Shown: positions 16,458 to 25,326 of the stretch, piece by piece
Numbering within the stretch: the stretch's first letter is position 1
Layout: every line of letters begins with the position of its first letter
NCBI GenBank assembly: GCA_035318925.1
Contig: DATHDS010000023.1
Location: forward strand, 1 to 64,000
Direction: 5' to 3'
DNA: 64,000 nucleotides
DNA from: VAXT01 sp035318925
GTDB taxonomy: Bacteria; Actinomycetota; Thermoleophilia; Gaiellales; Gaiellaceae
The notes under the pieces: generated by a model
Databases searched by the model: none
Told to the model about the DNA's origin: nothing
Seen by the model: only the letters and a program-made list of their open reading frames with translations
Position numbers and translations under genes: made by a program

Positions 16458-18830
16458 ATGGACAAGTACGACCCGCAGACAATCGAAGCGAAGTGGCAGG
16501 AGGTCTGGGAGGCCGAGCGCGCCTTCTACGTCCTGAATCCCGAGCCCGGCGCCGAGCCGGAGCGGAAGTTCTACATGCTCGAGATGCTGCCGTACCCCTC
16601 CGGGACGCTGCACATGGGACACGTCCTCAACTACACGCTCGGGGACGTCCTCACGCACTTTCGCCGGCGCAACGGTTTCACCGTCCTGCGTCCGATGGGC
16701 TTCGACTCGTTCGGCCTGCCCGCCGAGAACGCGGCGATCCGGGAGGGCGGGCATCCGCGGGAGATCATCGAGCGCAACATCGACGGCATCCGCACCCAGA
16801 TGCGCCGGCTCGGCTGGGCGATCGACTGGGACCGTGAGGCCTCGGCCCACGAGCCGGAGTACTACCGCTGGACCCAGTGGTTGTTCCTCAAGTTCTTCGA
16901 GGCCGGCCTTGCGTACCGGAAAGAGGCCCCCGTCAACTGGTGCCCGAACGACCAGACCGTCGTCGCGAACGAGTACGTGATCGACGGCCGCTGCGAGCGC
17001 TGTGGCGCCGAGGTCGTCGTCAGAAACATGGAGCAGTGGTTCTTCCGGATCACAGCCTACGCGGACGCGCTGCTGGAAGACCTGGAGCTCCTGGACTGGC
17101 CCGAGCGCACGAAGACGATCCAGCGGAACTGGATCGGGCGCTCGGAGGGCGCGGAGGTGCTCTTCCGGGTCGAGGACCTGGACATCGACATCCCGGTCTT
17201 CACGACACGGCCCGACACCCTGTTCGGCGCGACCTTCTTCGTCCTCGCGCCAGAGCACCCCCTCGTCGAGCAGCTCGGGAACGACGAGGTGCGCGAGTAC
17301 GTCCGGACGGCCGCGCTGAGGCCGATTGCCGAGCGGCAGACGAAGGAGAAGGACGGCGTCTTCACCGGCCACTACGCGACCAACCCGGTCAACGACGAGC
17401 GCATTCCGGTGTGGGTCGCCGACTACGTCCTGATGGACTACGGGACGGGCGCGATCATGGCCGTCCCCGCGCACGACGAGCGCGACCTCGAGTTCGCTCG
17501 GTTGTACGACCTGCCCGTCCGGCCCGTGATCGATGAGGAGACGAGCGTCCTGGTCGACTCGGGTGACTTCACCGGCCTGACCGCCGACGACGGCAAGACG
17601 AAGATCGTCGCCCGGCTGCGCGAGCAGGGGCGTGGCGCACCGGCGGTCAGCTACCGCCTGCGCGACTGGTCGATGTCCCGCCAGCGCTACTGGGGCTGCC
17701 CGATCCCGGTCGTCTACTGCGAGGACGACGGGATCGTCCCGGTTCCGGAGGAGGAGCTGCCCGTGCTGCTGCCCGAGATCGAGGACTACCGGCCCAAGGG
17801 CAAGCCGCCGCTCGCTTCGAACGAGGAGTGGATGAACGTGCCGTGTCCTCGCTGCGGCAAGCTGGCGCGCCGCGAGGCGGACACGATGGACACCTTCGTC
17901 GACTCGTCCTGGTACTTCCTGCGTTACTGCGATCCGCACAACGACCAGGCGCCGTTCGACCGACGGATCGTCGACTGCTGGATGCCGGTCGACCAGTACA
18001 TCGGCGGCATCGACCACGCGACCGGCCACCTGCTGTACGCGCGCTTCTTCGTCAAGGCGCTGAACGAGTGGGGGCTGGTCGGGGTGCGGGAGCCGTTCCA
18101 GCGGCTCTTCCACCAGGGCTGGGTGCGCCAGGGCGGCACGAAGATGTCGAAGTCGAAGGGGAACGTGACCGGGCCCGGCGAGCTCGTGGACCTGTACGGC
18201 GCGGACGCGGTGCGCCTGGCCATCCTCTTCATGGGCCCGGCCGACCAGGCGATGGAGTGGACCGAGGAGGGCGTCGAGGGCAGCTGGCGCTTCCTGCGCC
18301 GGCTCTGGCGCGTCGTGAACGAGGTCGCCGAGCGCCCGTCCGAGGGCGAGCCCGGGCCGACCGACCTCGCGCGCTTTGCGCACCGGACGATCGCGCGCGT
18401 GACCGACGACATCGACCGGCGCTTCCAGTTCAACACGCCGATCGCGGCCGTGATGGAGCTCGTCAACGAGCTGGGGCGCGCGCCGGAGGATCCGGCGGCC
18501 CGCTTCGCCGCCGAGACGGCTGTGACGCTGGTCCAGCCCTACGCACCGCACATCGCCGAGGAGCTCTGGTCACGGCTGGGGCACGAGCGGCTCTGGGCGG
18601 CGGCATGGCCGGAGGCGGATCCGGCGCTGCTCGAGCGCGAGACGTTCGAGCTCGTGATCCAGGTCAACGGGCGTGTCCGTGACCGCGTCGAGGTCTCGGC
18701 CGATGCCTCGGAGGAGGAGCTGCTCGCGCAGGCGAAGGCCTCGGCGCGGGTTCAGGAGTTCCTGGACGGCAAGGAGATCCGGAAGGAGATCGTCGTCCCG
18801 GGGAAGCTCGTGAATCTCGTCGTCAGCTAG
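16458..18830 (+). CDS. leuS: Leucyl-tRNA synthetase
   Basis: 790 residues, class I synthetase that charges tRNA-Leu. The HIGH motif is HMGH at 52-55 and KMSKS is at 562-566. The CP1 editing domain lies between, with TTRPDTLFGATFFVLAPEHPL and the later GTGAIMAVPAHDERD. Zinc-ribbon-like cysteines are present (CERCGAE and CPRCGKLARR). The C-terminal anticodon-binding domain ends in the usual short domain. GGAGG precedes the ATG. Expression is probably controlled by the leader peptide and terminator just upstream. The tRNA-Leu(CAA) gene at 48.3 kb is one of its substrates. Confidence 0.96.
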   Translation: MDKYDPQTIEAKWQEVWEAERAFYVLNPEPGAEPERKFYMLEMLPYPSGTLHMGHVLNYTLGDVLTHFRRRNGFTVLRPMGFDSFGLPAENAAIREGGHPREIIERNIDGIRTQMRRLGWAIDWDREASAHEPEYYRWTQWLFLKFFEAGLAYRKEAPVNWCPNDQTVVANEYVIDGRCERCGAEVVVRNMEQWFFRITAYADALLEDLELLDWPERTKTIQRNWIGRSEGAEVLFRVEDLDIDIPVFTTRPDTLFGATFFVLAPEHPLVEQLGNDEVREYVRTAALRPIAERQTKEKDGVFTGHYATNPVNDERIPVWVADYVLMDYGTGAIMAVPAHDERDLEFARLYDLPVRPVIDEETSVLVDSGDFTGLTADDGKTKIVARLREQGRGAPAVSYRLRDWSMSRQRYWGCPIPVVYCEDDGIVPVPEEELPVLLPEIEDYRPKGKPPLASNEEWMNVPCPRCGKLARREADTMDTFVDSSWYFLRYCDPHNDQAPFDRRIVDCWMPVDQYIGGIDHATGHLLYARFFVKALNEWGLVGVREPFQRLFHQGWVRQGGTKMSKSKGNVTGPGELVDLYGADAVRLAILFMGPADQAMEWTEEGVEGSWRFLRRLWRVVNEVAERPSEGEPGPTDLARFAHRTIARVTDDIDRRFQFNTPIAAVMELVNELGRAPEDPAARFAAETAVTLVQPYAPHIAEELWSRLGHERLWAAAWPEADPALLERETFELVIQVNGRVRDRVEVSADASEEELLAQAKASARVQEFLDGKEIRKEIVVPGKLVNLVVS

Positions 18831-19198
18831 CGGATACCGGTATCGATGTGGAAGATCACGCGCTTGTAGCGGTCGCTCGGCACGGTGACGCGTGAGGGCG
18901 CCGGCACCCGCTCGGAGCCGGGGCGGCTCGTGCGGACCGAGTACGGGCCGGACTTGAGGGCGACGCGGTAGTAGCCCTTCTGGTTCGTCGTCGCGCGGCC
19001 GAGGACCTTGCCGGAGCGGAAGAAGATGAGCTTCACGCCTCGCGCGGGCTCCTCGCAGGGAACGCCGACGCGGCAGACGGGTGTCGTCGGGCCGCGCATG
19101 ACGCGGCCCTTCAGCCCACCGGTTGCCGTGCCGCCGCCGGCCGAGCCGCAACCAAGTGCGAGCGTGGCTAGGACGGCGAGGCCGAGCGCCCTTTTCAT
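18827..19198 (-). CDS. Small lipoprotein with a carboxypeptidase-regulatory-like fold
   Basis: 123 residues. The N-terminus MKRALGLAVLATLALGC is a signal peptide with a lipobox Cys at residue 17. The mature part has GLKGRVMRGPTTPVC, KLIFFRSGKVLGRATTNQKGYYRVAL and GPYSVRTS. These suggest a CarboxypepD_reg-like beta-sandwich, a domain that binds surfaces or stiffens secreted proteins. Function is unknown. It overlaps the DUF4349 gene by 4 nt and probably belongs to the same sigma-factor operon. Confidence 0.75.
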   Translation of the reverse strand: MKRALGLAVLATLALGCGSAGGGTATGGLKGRVMRGPTTPVCRVGVPCEEPARGVKLIFFRSGKVLGRATTNQKGYYRVALKSGPYSVRTSRPGSERVPAPSRVTVPSDRYKRVIFHIDTGIR

Positions 19199-20256
19199 CC
19201 GGTCTCCTCGAGCAGCCGGTGATCGGCACGGCGACGCCGTGAGCGCTCTGCCACCAGGGCGAGCGCCGCGAGGATGGCGAATGGGCCGGCCACGACGAGA
19301 GCGTAGAGCACTGCAATTGCTTCTTTACCCAAAATGTCGCCGGCATCACCCCAGAAGCGGTCGAAACGGCCCGGTGCGACGTTCTTCGCGGCGGCCTTCC
19401 TCGTCGTCAGCTGGAGCGAGATCTTCGCGTAGGCGCCCTCGCGGACGAGGCTGGTCCGGCTCTGCGAGAGGCGCCGGACGGCGCGCTTCGCGTCCTGGAG
19501 CTGGAGCTGCTGTTCCGGCGTGAGCGTGCTGAGCCCTTCCAGTTGGGCAATCAGCTTCCGCTGCGCGGCGATTCGCGCTTCGGTCCGGTCGAGCGGAGCC
19601 TGCAGGTCGAGGACCGAGATCCGCTGCGAGAGGATCGTCCCGAGATCGTTGAAGCGCGCGATCGCCTGCTGCACGTGCTGGACCGGGACGCGCAGATCGA
19701 GGCTCGAGTCGCCGGTGTTGCTGCCGGTCGCGAAGTTGGCCGCCGCGACGTAGCCGCCGAGCCTGCGAGTCTGGCGAACCGCGGTCTGGGTCGAGCGAGA
19801 GAGGTCGCGGACGCGCAGGCTCATCGAGACACCGTACTGCTTGAGCCGCGAACCTGGCGTGAGATCGGGGGCAAGCAGAAGCTGGTCGTTGAAATCGGCC
19901 TTGTACTCGGGCGCTTTCGTCACCACCTTCGGCGACGAGGCCTGACCTAGAGAGCCTTGATGTCCAGATCCACTCACTGTTCCGGCGGCAGGCCCCGCCG
20001 CAAGCGCGCGGGAGGCTTCCCCGTTCGAGGCGCCGTGTTTGGCACTCGTCGAGCGGGTCAGCCCGCCGATCGCTGCGGCGCCCACTGCGACCGTGACCGC
20101 AATCGCCGCGGCTGCGACGAGCGCAGGGCGGAGCCTCCAGACCCGCTTCGTCTGCGGCTCTCGCAGGGCGCGTACACGCTCCCGGAGCTCCTCCGGCGCC
20201 GGCGGGGATGCGGCGCGCAGCTCGCGCACGATGCTCTCGTACCTGGGCTCAGACAT
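19195..20256 (-). CDS. DUF4349 membrane protein, possible anti-sigma factor
   Basis: 353 residues. A cytoplasmic N-terminus (about 1-45) is followed by one TM helix (LVAAAAIAVTVAVGAAAIGG), then an extracytoplasmic DUF4349 domain with ISVLDLQAPLDRTEARIAAQ and a long Leu/Gln-rich coiled coil, and a second TM helix near the C-terminus (FAILAALALVAERSRRRR). It overlaps the ECF sigma gene by 8 nt. The gene order suggests it senses envelope signals and controls that sigma factor. The classical zinc anti-sigma motif is absent, so this role is inference. Confidence 0.8.
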   Translation of the reverse strand: MSEPRYESIVRELRAASPPAPEELRERVRALREPQTKRVWRLRPALVAAAAIAVTVAVGAAAIGGLTRSTSAKHGASNGEASRALAAGPAAGTVSGSGHQGSLGQASSPKVVTKAPEYKADFNDQLLLAPDLTPGSRLKQYGVSMSLRVRDLSRSTQTAVRQTRRLGGYVAAANFATGSNTGDSSLDLRVPVQHVQQAIARFNDLGTILSQRISVLDLQAPLDRTEARIAAQRKLIAQLEGLSTLTPEQQLQLQDAKRAVRRLSQSRTSLVREGAYAKISLQLTTRKAAAKNVAPGRFDRFWGDAGDILGKEAIAVLYALVVAGPFAILAALALVAERSRRRRADHRLLEETG

Positions 20257-20782
20257 CGGTGACCATCCTCTCCTCGAGCTTCTGCAAGGCTCTGTTCAAT
20301 CGCGTGGAGACCGCCGTCGGCCTGATCCCGAGCACGCGGGCTGCCGTCTCTCCGTCCAACTCCAGCACGACGCGCAGGACGACGACCTCGCGCTCGCCCG
20401 CGGAGAGGCTTCGCACCGCGGCGTCGAGCGCGGGGGAGAGGCCTTCGCCGAAGACCGGCTCATCGGTCTCGGGAACGTCGTGCGCATACGTGTCCTCACG
20501 CCGGCGGCGCCGCTGCTCCGCCCGGAAGTGGTCGAGCGCGGTGCTGCGGGCGAGCTGGCAGAGCCAGGTGCGGGCGGATCCGCGGCGTGGATCGAAGCGC
20601 CGCCAGCGGCGAAGCGCCCGCTCGAACGTCTCGGCGGCGAGATCTTCTGCGAGGTGTGGGTTTCCGGTCATGTAGAGCAGATAGCGGTAGACGTCGTCGA
20701 GGTGCTCCTCGGCCGCGCTGGCGAAGCCCCGCTCCTCGCGGAGGCCTGGTCTGATTGGCCATGAGGTTGGCACCGCGCTCAC
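20249..20782 (-). CDS. ECF-type RNA polymerase sigma factor
   Basis: 177 residues. Sigma region 2 is DVYRYLLYMTGNPHLAEDLAAETFERALRRW with WLCQLARSTALDHFR. Region 4 is LSAGEREVVVLRVVLELDGETAARVLGIRPTAVSTRLNRALQKLEE. A GGAGG precedes the GTG start. It heads an operon with DUF4349 and a lipoprotein gene and is divergent from comEA. It may direct transcription of envelope or DNA-uptake genes, but no target promoter could be assigned. Confidence 0.92.
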   Translation of the reverse strand: MSAVPTSWPIRPGLREERGFASAAEEHLDDVYRYLLYMTGNPHLAEDLAAETFERALRRWRRFDPRRGSARTWLCQLARSTALDHFRAEQRRRRREDTYAHDVPETDEPVFGEGLSPALDAAVRSLSAGEREVVVLRVVLELDGETAARVLGIRPTAVSTRLNRALQKLEERMVTDV

Positions 20783-20890
20783 GTACCTCCTATACGCCGC
20801 CGGGCTCTACAGCGTCACATCTTTCTGCGTAGCAGTTTCGGCACCCTCCCGGCACACACGGGTCACAGTTTTGTTGTCAGAGTAGACGAC

Positions 20891-21466
20891 GTGCTGGACT
20901 CTCTCCCCCCTGCGCGCCGGCGGCTTCTCGCCGGCGCGCTGCTTCTCGGGCTCGTGCTCCTGCTCGGCGGGCGACACCTGCTCCACGCAGGGGCGTCTGC
21001 GCAGGCGGCTCCGGCGGCGGCCGCGGTTCCGATCGGGGCAGACCAAGGGCCTGAGCTCGTCGTCCATGTGGTGGGGGCCGTCCACCGGCCGGGCCTGTAC
21101 CGGCTTCCGCACGGCTCGAGGGTGAACGACGCGGTCACGCGCGCGGGCGGGCCGACGCGGCATGCCGATGTCTCGCTCGTGAATCTCGCCGCCCCGCTTG
21201 CGGACGGGATCCAGGTCGTCGTTCCCATGAAGGCGGTGCCCGGGCAGCCAAGTGCCGGCACGACGACTTCCCAGGGGCCCGTCCATCTGAACATCGCAAC
21301 GCTCGAGCAGCTCGACGCGCTGCCCGGCGTGGGCCCGGTCACCGCCCAGAAGATCCTCGACTACCGGCAGAAGAACGGCGCGTTCAGCTCACTGGACGAG
21401 CTCGATGCGATTCCGGGCATCGGACCGGCGCGAATCGAGCAGCTCCGCGACGTCGCGGCACCGTGA
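20891..21466 (+). CDS. comEA: ComEA-like DNA-uptake protein
   Basis: 191 residues. An N-terminal membrane anchor (RRLLAGALLLGLVLLLGG) is followed by an SLBB-like domain (ELVVHVVGAVHRPGLYRLPHG) and tandem helix-hairpin-helix motifs (LDALPGVGPVTAQKILDYR and LDAIPGIGPARIEQL). ComEA binds double-stranded DNA outside the membrane and hands it to ComEC. Its stop overlaps the comEC start. The presence of both genes suggests natural transformation, though pilus genes are not in this window. Confidence 0.93.
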   Translation: MLDSLPPARRRLLAGALLLGLVLLLGGRHLLHAGASAQAAPAAAAVPIGADQGPELVVHVVGAVHRPGLYRLPHGSRVNDAVTRAGGPTRHADVSLVNLAAPLADGIQVVVPMKAVPGQPSAGTTTSQGPVHLNIATLEQLDALPGVGPVTAQKILDYRQKNGAFSSLDELDAIPGIGPARIEQLRDVAAP

Positions 21467-23736
21467 TCCTTCTTCGCGCGAGACCGCACCTGCTCGCAGG
21501 CTGCCTCTGCTTCGGGCTGGCCGCGGCCAACGGTGTGCGCGAAGCCTCCTTGATCGTCGCCTGCGCCGGGGTTGCCTTAGCGCTCGCGGCAGCGCTCTCC
21601 GCTCCCAGTGCGCGTGTTCCGGTGCTCGCGATCGCCCTCGTGCTCGTCGGATGGTGGTGGGGCAGCGCGCGGCTCGACGCTCTCGACCAGAGCGTCCTGC
21701 TCCCTCGGGTTGGGACCGCGGGGCCGATGCTGGTCGCCGTGACAGGGCCGGCGCGGCGGTCTCGGTTCGATCTGCGCGTGCCCGCACAGGCTCGCCGTTT
21801 GCGCGATGTTGAGCTCCGCGAGCCCGTGCTCCTCAAGCTTCCTCCGGGTCGCTCGCCGCCGCAGGGCGCACTGCTCGAGCTGATCGGCGAGATCCGGGCT
21901 CCGCGTGGGCCTGAGAACGGCTTCGACGAGCGCACGTATCTCCGCCGCCACGGAGTGCACGTCGTCGTGACCGCATCTCGCTGGCACATCGTCGGTCACC
22001 GGGGCGGCGTGGCGGGGATTGCAGATCGGCTTCGTGCCTACCTCGCGCGCTCGATGGCGCCCGGGGTCCACGGCGAGCGCCGGGCGGTGATCGCCGGGAT
22101 CGTGCTCGGCGAGGACGAGGGCCTTTCGGACAATCTGCGGACCCGGTTTCGGTCGTCGGGCCTCTACCACCTGCTGGCCGTGTCGGGCCAGAACGTCGCG
22201 CTCATCGCAGGTGGCGCGCTCGCGCTTGCATGGCTCATCGGCCTGTCCCGACTGGTCGCCGAGATCGGGGCGCTGGCCGCGATCGGCGGTTATGTGCTCG
22301 CGGTTGGCTGGCAGCCGTCCGTCGTTCGCGCGGGGGTCGCGGGCTCGCTCGTCTCGCTGGCGTGGCTGGCGGCGAGGCCCAAGGACCGCTGGTACTTCCT
22401 CCTCGTCGGGGCGGCGGTCCTGCTCGCCTGGAACCCGTACTCCTTGCTCGATGCCGGGTTCCAGCTCTCGTTTGCTGCCGTGGCCGCGATCTTCGTCGTC
22501 GTCCCTCGCCTCCAGCGGACTCTCGCTGGATATCCGGTCCCTCGCTCGCTGGCCGAGGTCGTCGCCGTCTCTGGTGCGTGCGGCCTCGCGACCGCGCCGA
22601 TTCTGCTCAGCCAGTTCGGTGTGGTCCCGATCTATTCGATTCCCGCAAATGCGCTCGCCGCACCCGTGGTCGCGCCGCTCCTCGGCCTGGCTCTCGTGAC
22701 TGCGCTGATCGCTCCGGTCTTGCCCTCGGTCGCCGCCGCGCTCGCCTGGATCAACGGGTGGCTGGCCGCGTACCTGGCCGGCTGCGCGCGACTCGTTGGC
22801 GGGTTGCCGTACGCCGCGGCACCCCCTCGGACCGCGCTTGTGGTGATCGGGACCGGGCTCCTCGCCGGGCTGCTCGCTTTCCGGCTGCGGCCGCCGCGGG
22901 CGCCGCGGCTCGCCGTCGTGATCGTGCTTGCGGTGCTCGTCGCGGGCGGCTGGCAGCTGCGCGGCGGCTCGTCAGGACCTCCTCCTCCTCAGGGTCTGCG
23001 GATCACGTTCCTCGATGTGGGCCAGGGAGACGGCGCGCTGCTCCAGGTGCCCAACGGCGCGGTGCTCGTCGACGAGGGGGCGCCCGAAGCAGACGTGGCG
23101 GGGCAGCTTCGCGGCCTCGGCCTGCGGAGCCTGTCCATGCTTGTCCTCACCCATCCGCAGCGCGACCACGTCGGCGGAGCGGCGAAGGTTCTCGATCGCG
23201 TCCACGTGGGCGCCGTCCTCGACCCGGCCATCCCCAGCGAGAGCACCGACGAGCGGGCGGCGCTCGCGGCTGCGCGGCGCCATCGCGTGCGCGTGATCGT
23301 CGCCCGGATGGGCGAGGCGTTCCGCATCGGCGCGCTTCGGCTCCGCGTCCTCTGGCCGGACGGACCCGGCCCGCCCGGAGACGACCCGAACAACCATGCA
23401 ATCGTGGTGCTCGCGTCCTACGGACAGGTCGACGCCCTCCTCACCGCCGACGCGGAATCCGACGTCACGGGCCACCTGCACGTCCCTCCCGTCGAGATCC
23501 TGAAGGTCGCACATCACGGCTCGGACGATCCGGGACTCGCTCGGCTGCTCGCGCAGGTCCAGCCCCGCGTAGCCGTGATCTCGGTCGGGGCGCACAACGA
23601 CTACGGGCATCCGGCGCCGTCGACGATCGCGACGCTCGCCGGAGTGCCGGGGCTCGCGGTGTATCGCACCGATCGGGACGGCCGCGTCGTCGTCGAGTCG
23701 GACGGTAAAGCGATGACGGTGCGCACGGAGCGCTGA
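21463..23736 (+). CDS. comEC: ComEC/Rec2 DNA translocation channel
   Basis: 757 residues. The N-terminal region has membrane helices and an OB-like DUF4131 segment, the middle is the Competence domain (LYHLLAVSGQNVALIAGG, about 236-253), and the C-terminal third is a metallo-beta-lactamase-like domain with VLTHPQRDHVGG and AHHGSDD. It forms the inner-membrane channel that takes up single-stranded DNA, the nuclease-like domain possibly degrading the other strand. The metal motif is HPQRDH rather than HxHxDH, so the first His of the motif is changed. The GTG start overlaps comEA as GTGA. Confidence 0.94.
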   Translation: MILLRARPHLLAGCLCFGLAAANGVREASLIVACAGVALALAAALSAPSARVPVLAIALVLVGWWWGSARLDALDQSVLLPRVGTAGPMLVAVTGPARRSRFDLRVPAQARRLRDVELREPVLLKLPPGRSPPQGALLELIGEIRAPRGPENGFDERTYLRRHGVHVVVTASRWHIVGHRGGVAGIADRLRAYLARSMAPGVHGERRAVIAGIVLGEDEGLSDNLRTRFRSSGLYHLLAVSGQNVALIAGGALALAWLIGLSRLVAEIGALAAIGGYVLAVGWQPSVVRAGVAGSLVSLAWLAARPKDRWYFLLVGAAVLLAWNPYSLLDAGFQLSFAAVAAIFVVVPRLQRTLAGYPVPRSLAEVVAVSGACGLATAPILLSQFGVVPIYSIPANALAAPVVAPLLGLALVTALIAPVLPSVAAALAWINGWLAAYLAGCARLVGGLPYAAAPPRTALVVIGTGLLAGLLAFRLRPPRAPRLAVVIVLAVLVAGGWQLRGGSSGPPPPQGLRITFLDVGQGDGALLQVPNGAVLVDEGAPEADVAGQLRGLGLRSLSMLVLTHPQRDHVGGAAKVLDRVHVGAVLDPAIPSESTDERAALAAARRHRVRVIVARMGEAFRIGALRLRVLWPDGPGPPGDDPNNHAIVVLASYGQVDALLTADAESDVTGHLHVPPVEILKVAHHGSDDPGLARLLAQVQPRVAVISVGAHNDYGHPAPSTIATLAGVPGLAVYRTDRDGRVVVESDGKAMTVRTER

Positions 23737-23737
23737 C

Positions 23738-23743
23738 TATGCT
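23738..23743 (+). promoter_or_regulatory. -10 box for holA
   Basis: TATGCT lies 8 bases before the ATG at 23752, beginning just after the comEC stop. The spacing fits a leaderless or nearly leaderless transcript. Confidence 0.45.
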
Positions 23744-23751
23744 TGGCCGCG

Positions 23752-24738
23752 ATGTCGTCCGAGCCGTTGCTGCCCGTCTATCTCCTCATGGGCAGCGACC
23801 GGCCGAAGCACCTGCGCGCGCTTCGCCGGCTGCGGTCGCGCTTCGATCCCGAGGCAGTCGAGCAGCTCTCGGCGCAGTCGGCAAACGGAGCCGACGCGGT
23901 CGCGGCCTGCAACGCGCTCGGCCTCTTCGGTGGAGTCGGCGGCGGCAGGCTCGTGGTCGTGCACGGAATCGAGGCCTGGCGGAAGGAGGACGTCGAGGCT
24001 GTCTCCGCCTACCTGGGCGACCCGGTCGAAGGCGCCGTGCTGGCCCTGGTCGCGGAAGAGGCCCTTCGCGGCACGACACTGGTCAGCCTCTGCGAGAAGA
24101 AGGGTCAGGTCCTTCGCTACGACGTGCCGAAGGCGAGCAGTCTGCACAACTGGGCTCGCGCCGAGTTCAAGCGCCTCGGCGTCTCCGCCGACGCCGATGC
24201 CGCGCGGGCGCTCGTCGAGCTCGTGGGCGACGACACGATCGCGCTCTCGAGTGAGCTCGAGAAGCTCGCCGCGTGGGCCGACGGGGAGCCGGTCGGCCGA
24301 CGGGAGGTTGAGCAGCTCGCCACGCCGGGACGCGAGGCGGCTGCCTGGGCACTGACCGATGCCTGGGGCGCCCGCGACCTGCCCACGCTGCTCGAGGCGT
24401 ACGAGCTTGCACTGGAAAAGAAGGAGGCCTTCCTCCTCGCAGTCGGGCTCGCCTCACATGTCGGGCGCGTCCGCGCCGCTCAGGCGCTCGCCGAGGAAGG
24501 GCTTGGCGCTCGCGAGGTGGCGAGCCGTCTGAAGATGAAGGACTTCCCCGCGCGGAAAGCGCTGCAGCACGCGGAGCGCTACTCGCGGTCCGAGCTCGAC
24601 TCCGCACTCGTCAGGCTCGCGGAGCTCGACGCGGCGATCAAGGGCGGCTCTCGGCTCTCCGCAGAGCTCGAACTGCTGCGCGCCCTGATCGACGTGACGC
24701 GACCCGCCGAGCAGGCCGTTCCCACGCCTGCGGCCTAG
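23752..24738 (+). CDS. holA: DNA polymerase III delta subunit
   Basis: 328 residues counted from the ATG at 23752. HolA is the clamp-loader subunit that opens the beta clamp. VYLLMGSDRPKHLRALRRL at the start, LGLFGGVGGGRLVVVHGIEAW, the linker LVELVGDDTIALSSELEKLAAWA and a C-terminal helical domain (AWALTDAWGARDLPTLLEAYE) match the family. Its position behind comEC is common in bacteria. A TTG three codons upstream is in frame but less likely. Next comes the convergent small membrane gene; rpsT lies beyond, another frequent neighbour. Confidence 0.9.
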   Translation: MSSEPLLPVYLLMGSDRPKHLRALRRLRSRFDPEAVEQLSAQSANGADAVAACNALGLFGGVGGGRLVVVHGIEAWRKEDVEAVSAYLGDPVEGAVLALVAEEALRGTTLVSLCEKKGQVLRYDVPKASSLHNWARAEFKRLGVSADADAARALVELVGDDTIALSSELEKLAAWADGEPVGRREVEQLATPGREAAAWALTDAWGARDLPTLLEAYELALEKKEAFLLAVGLASHVGRVRAAQALAEEGLGAREVASRLKMKDFPARKALQHAERYSRSELDSALVRLAELDAAIKGGSRLSAELELLRALIDVTRPAEQAVPTPAA

Positions 24739-24766
24739 CCGAGTTTTGAAAGGGACTTCGGTTAGG
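24734..24766. terminator. Possible bidirectional hairpin after holA
   Basis: CCTAGCCGA (24734-24742) can pair with TCGGTTAGG (24758-24766), nine pairs with one G-T. It spans the convergent stops of holA and the small membrane protein gene. The loop is long (15 nt) and there is no T run after it. Confidence 0.3.
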
Positions 24767-25004
24767 TGCAGCCGATGCAGAAGAACATGTACGAGACGAT
24801 GTAGGTCAGCACGAACAGCACGAGGCTGCTAGTCAAGAGAGCGACGGTCATCAAACCTCGCGCCTTCGCGCGGGCGAGAACCACGAGGACGACGGGGACG
24901 GGCGCCGCAACGAGCAGGTGGTAGACCGCTTCTCGCGCGAACTCGATGGCGGAAGTGTATGGCTGGGCGCCAGCCGGTATGGACGCGCTTGACCGAGCGC
25001 GCAC
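24762..25004 (-). CDS. Small two-helix membrane protein, unknown function
   Basis: 80 residues. A short polar N-terminus is followed by two hydrophobic segments (VYHLLVAAPVPVVLVVLA and ALLTSSLVLFVLTYIVSYMFF), with a basic turn between them and the ending FFCIGCT. Coding frame and hydrophobicity pattern make it plausible; no family is recognised. It lies downstream of rpsT on the same strand, with about 30 bp between. Confidence 0.5.
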   Translation of the reverse strand: MRARSSASIPAGAQPYTSAIEFAREAVYHLLVAAPVPVVLVVLARAKARGLMTVALLTSSLVLFVLTYIVSYMFFCIGCT

Positions 25005-25034
25005 GCGGTCTCAGCCGAGTTTCACATCGCGCTT

Positions 25035-25298
25035 CTAGGAGCGTCCTGCGACGAGCCGCGCGGCCTGCGCCTTTTTTCGCCCGGCCGTGTTCTTGTGCAG
25101 CGCGCCGTTCGCCGCCGCCCGGTCGATCCAGCGCTGGAGCGCGGTGTGCTCGTCGGCGATCTGCTTCGAATCGCCGGCTGCGACCGCAGCCTCGAGCCGC
25201 CGGGTCATCGTCTTCACCGTCGAGCGGAAGCGCAGGTTCTCGACCCGGTCGACCTCGGACGTCCGGACGCGCTTTTTCTGTTGCTTGATGTTCGGCAT
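25035..25298 (-). CDS. rpsT: 30S ribosomal protein S20
   Basis: 87 residues from the ATG at 25298: MPNIKQQKKRVRTSE opens the protein, with SKQIADEHTALQRWIDRAAANGALHKNTAGRKKAQAARL as the long basic helices. S20 binds 16S rRNA early in 30S assembly. Upstream of the ATG there is no purine-rich Shine-Dalgarno sequence; instead a strong hairpin and TTTCC lie there. The longer frame in front is not part of the protein. Confidence 0.94.
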   Translation of the reverse strand: MPNIKQQKKRVRTSEVDRVENLRFRSTVKTMTRRLEAAVAAGDSKQIADEHTALQRWIDRAAANGALHKNTAGRKKAQAARLVAGRS

Positions 25299-25307
25299 CG
25301 AAGGAAA

Positions 25308-25326
25308 CGCCCGCTCGCAGCGGGCG
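25308..25326 (-). promoter_or_regulatory. Hairpin in the rpsT 5' leader
   Basis: On the minus strand CGCCCGCT, GCG and AGCGGGCG form a perfect 8-bp stem with a 3-nt loop, ending 9 bases before the rpsT ATG and followed by TTTCC. It may control rpsT translation. TACCAT (25332-25337 on the plus strand read as ATGGTA) may be the -10 box. Confidence 0.5.
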
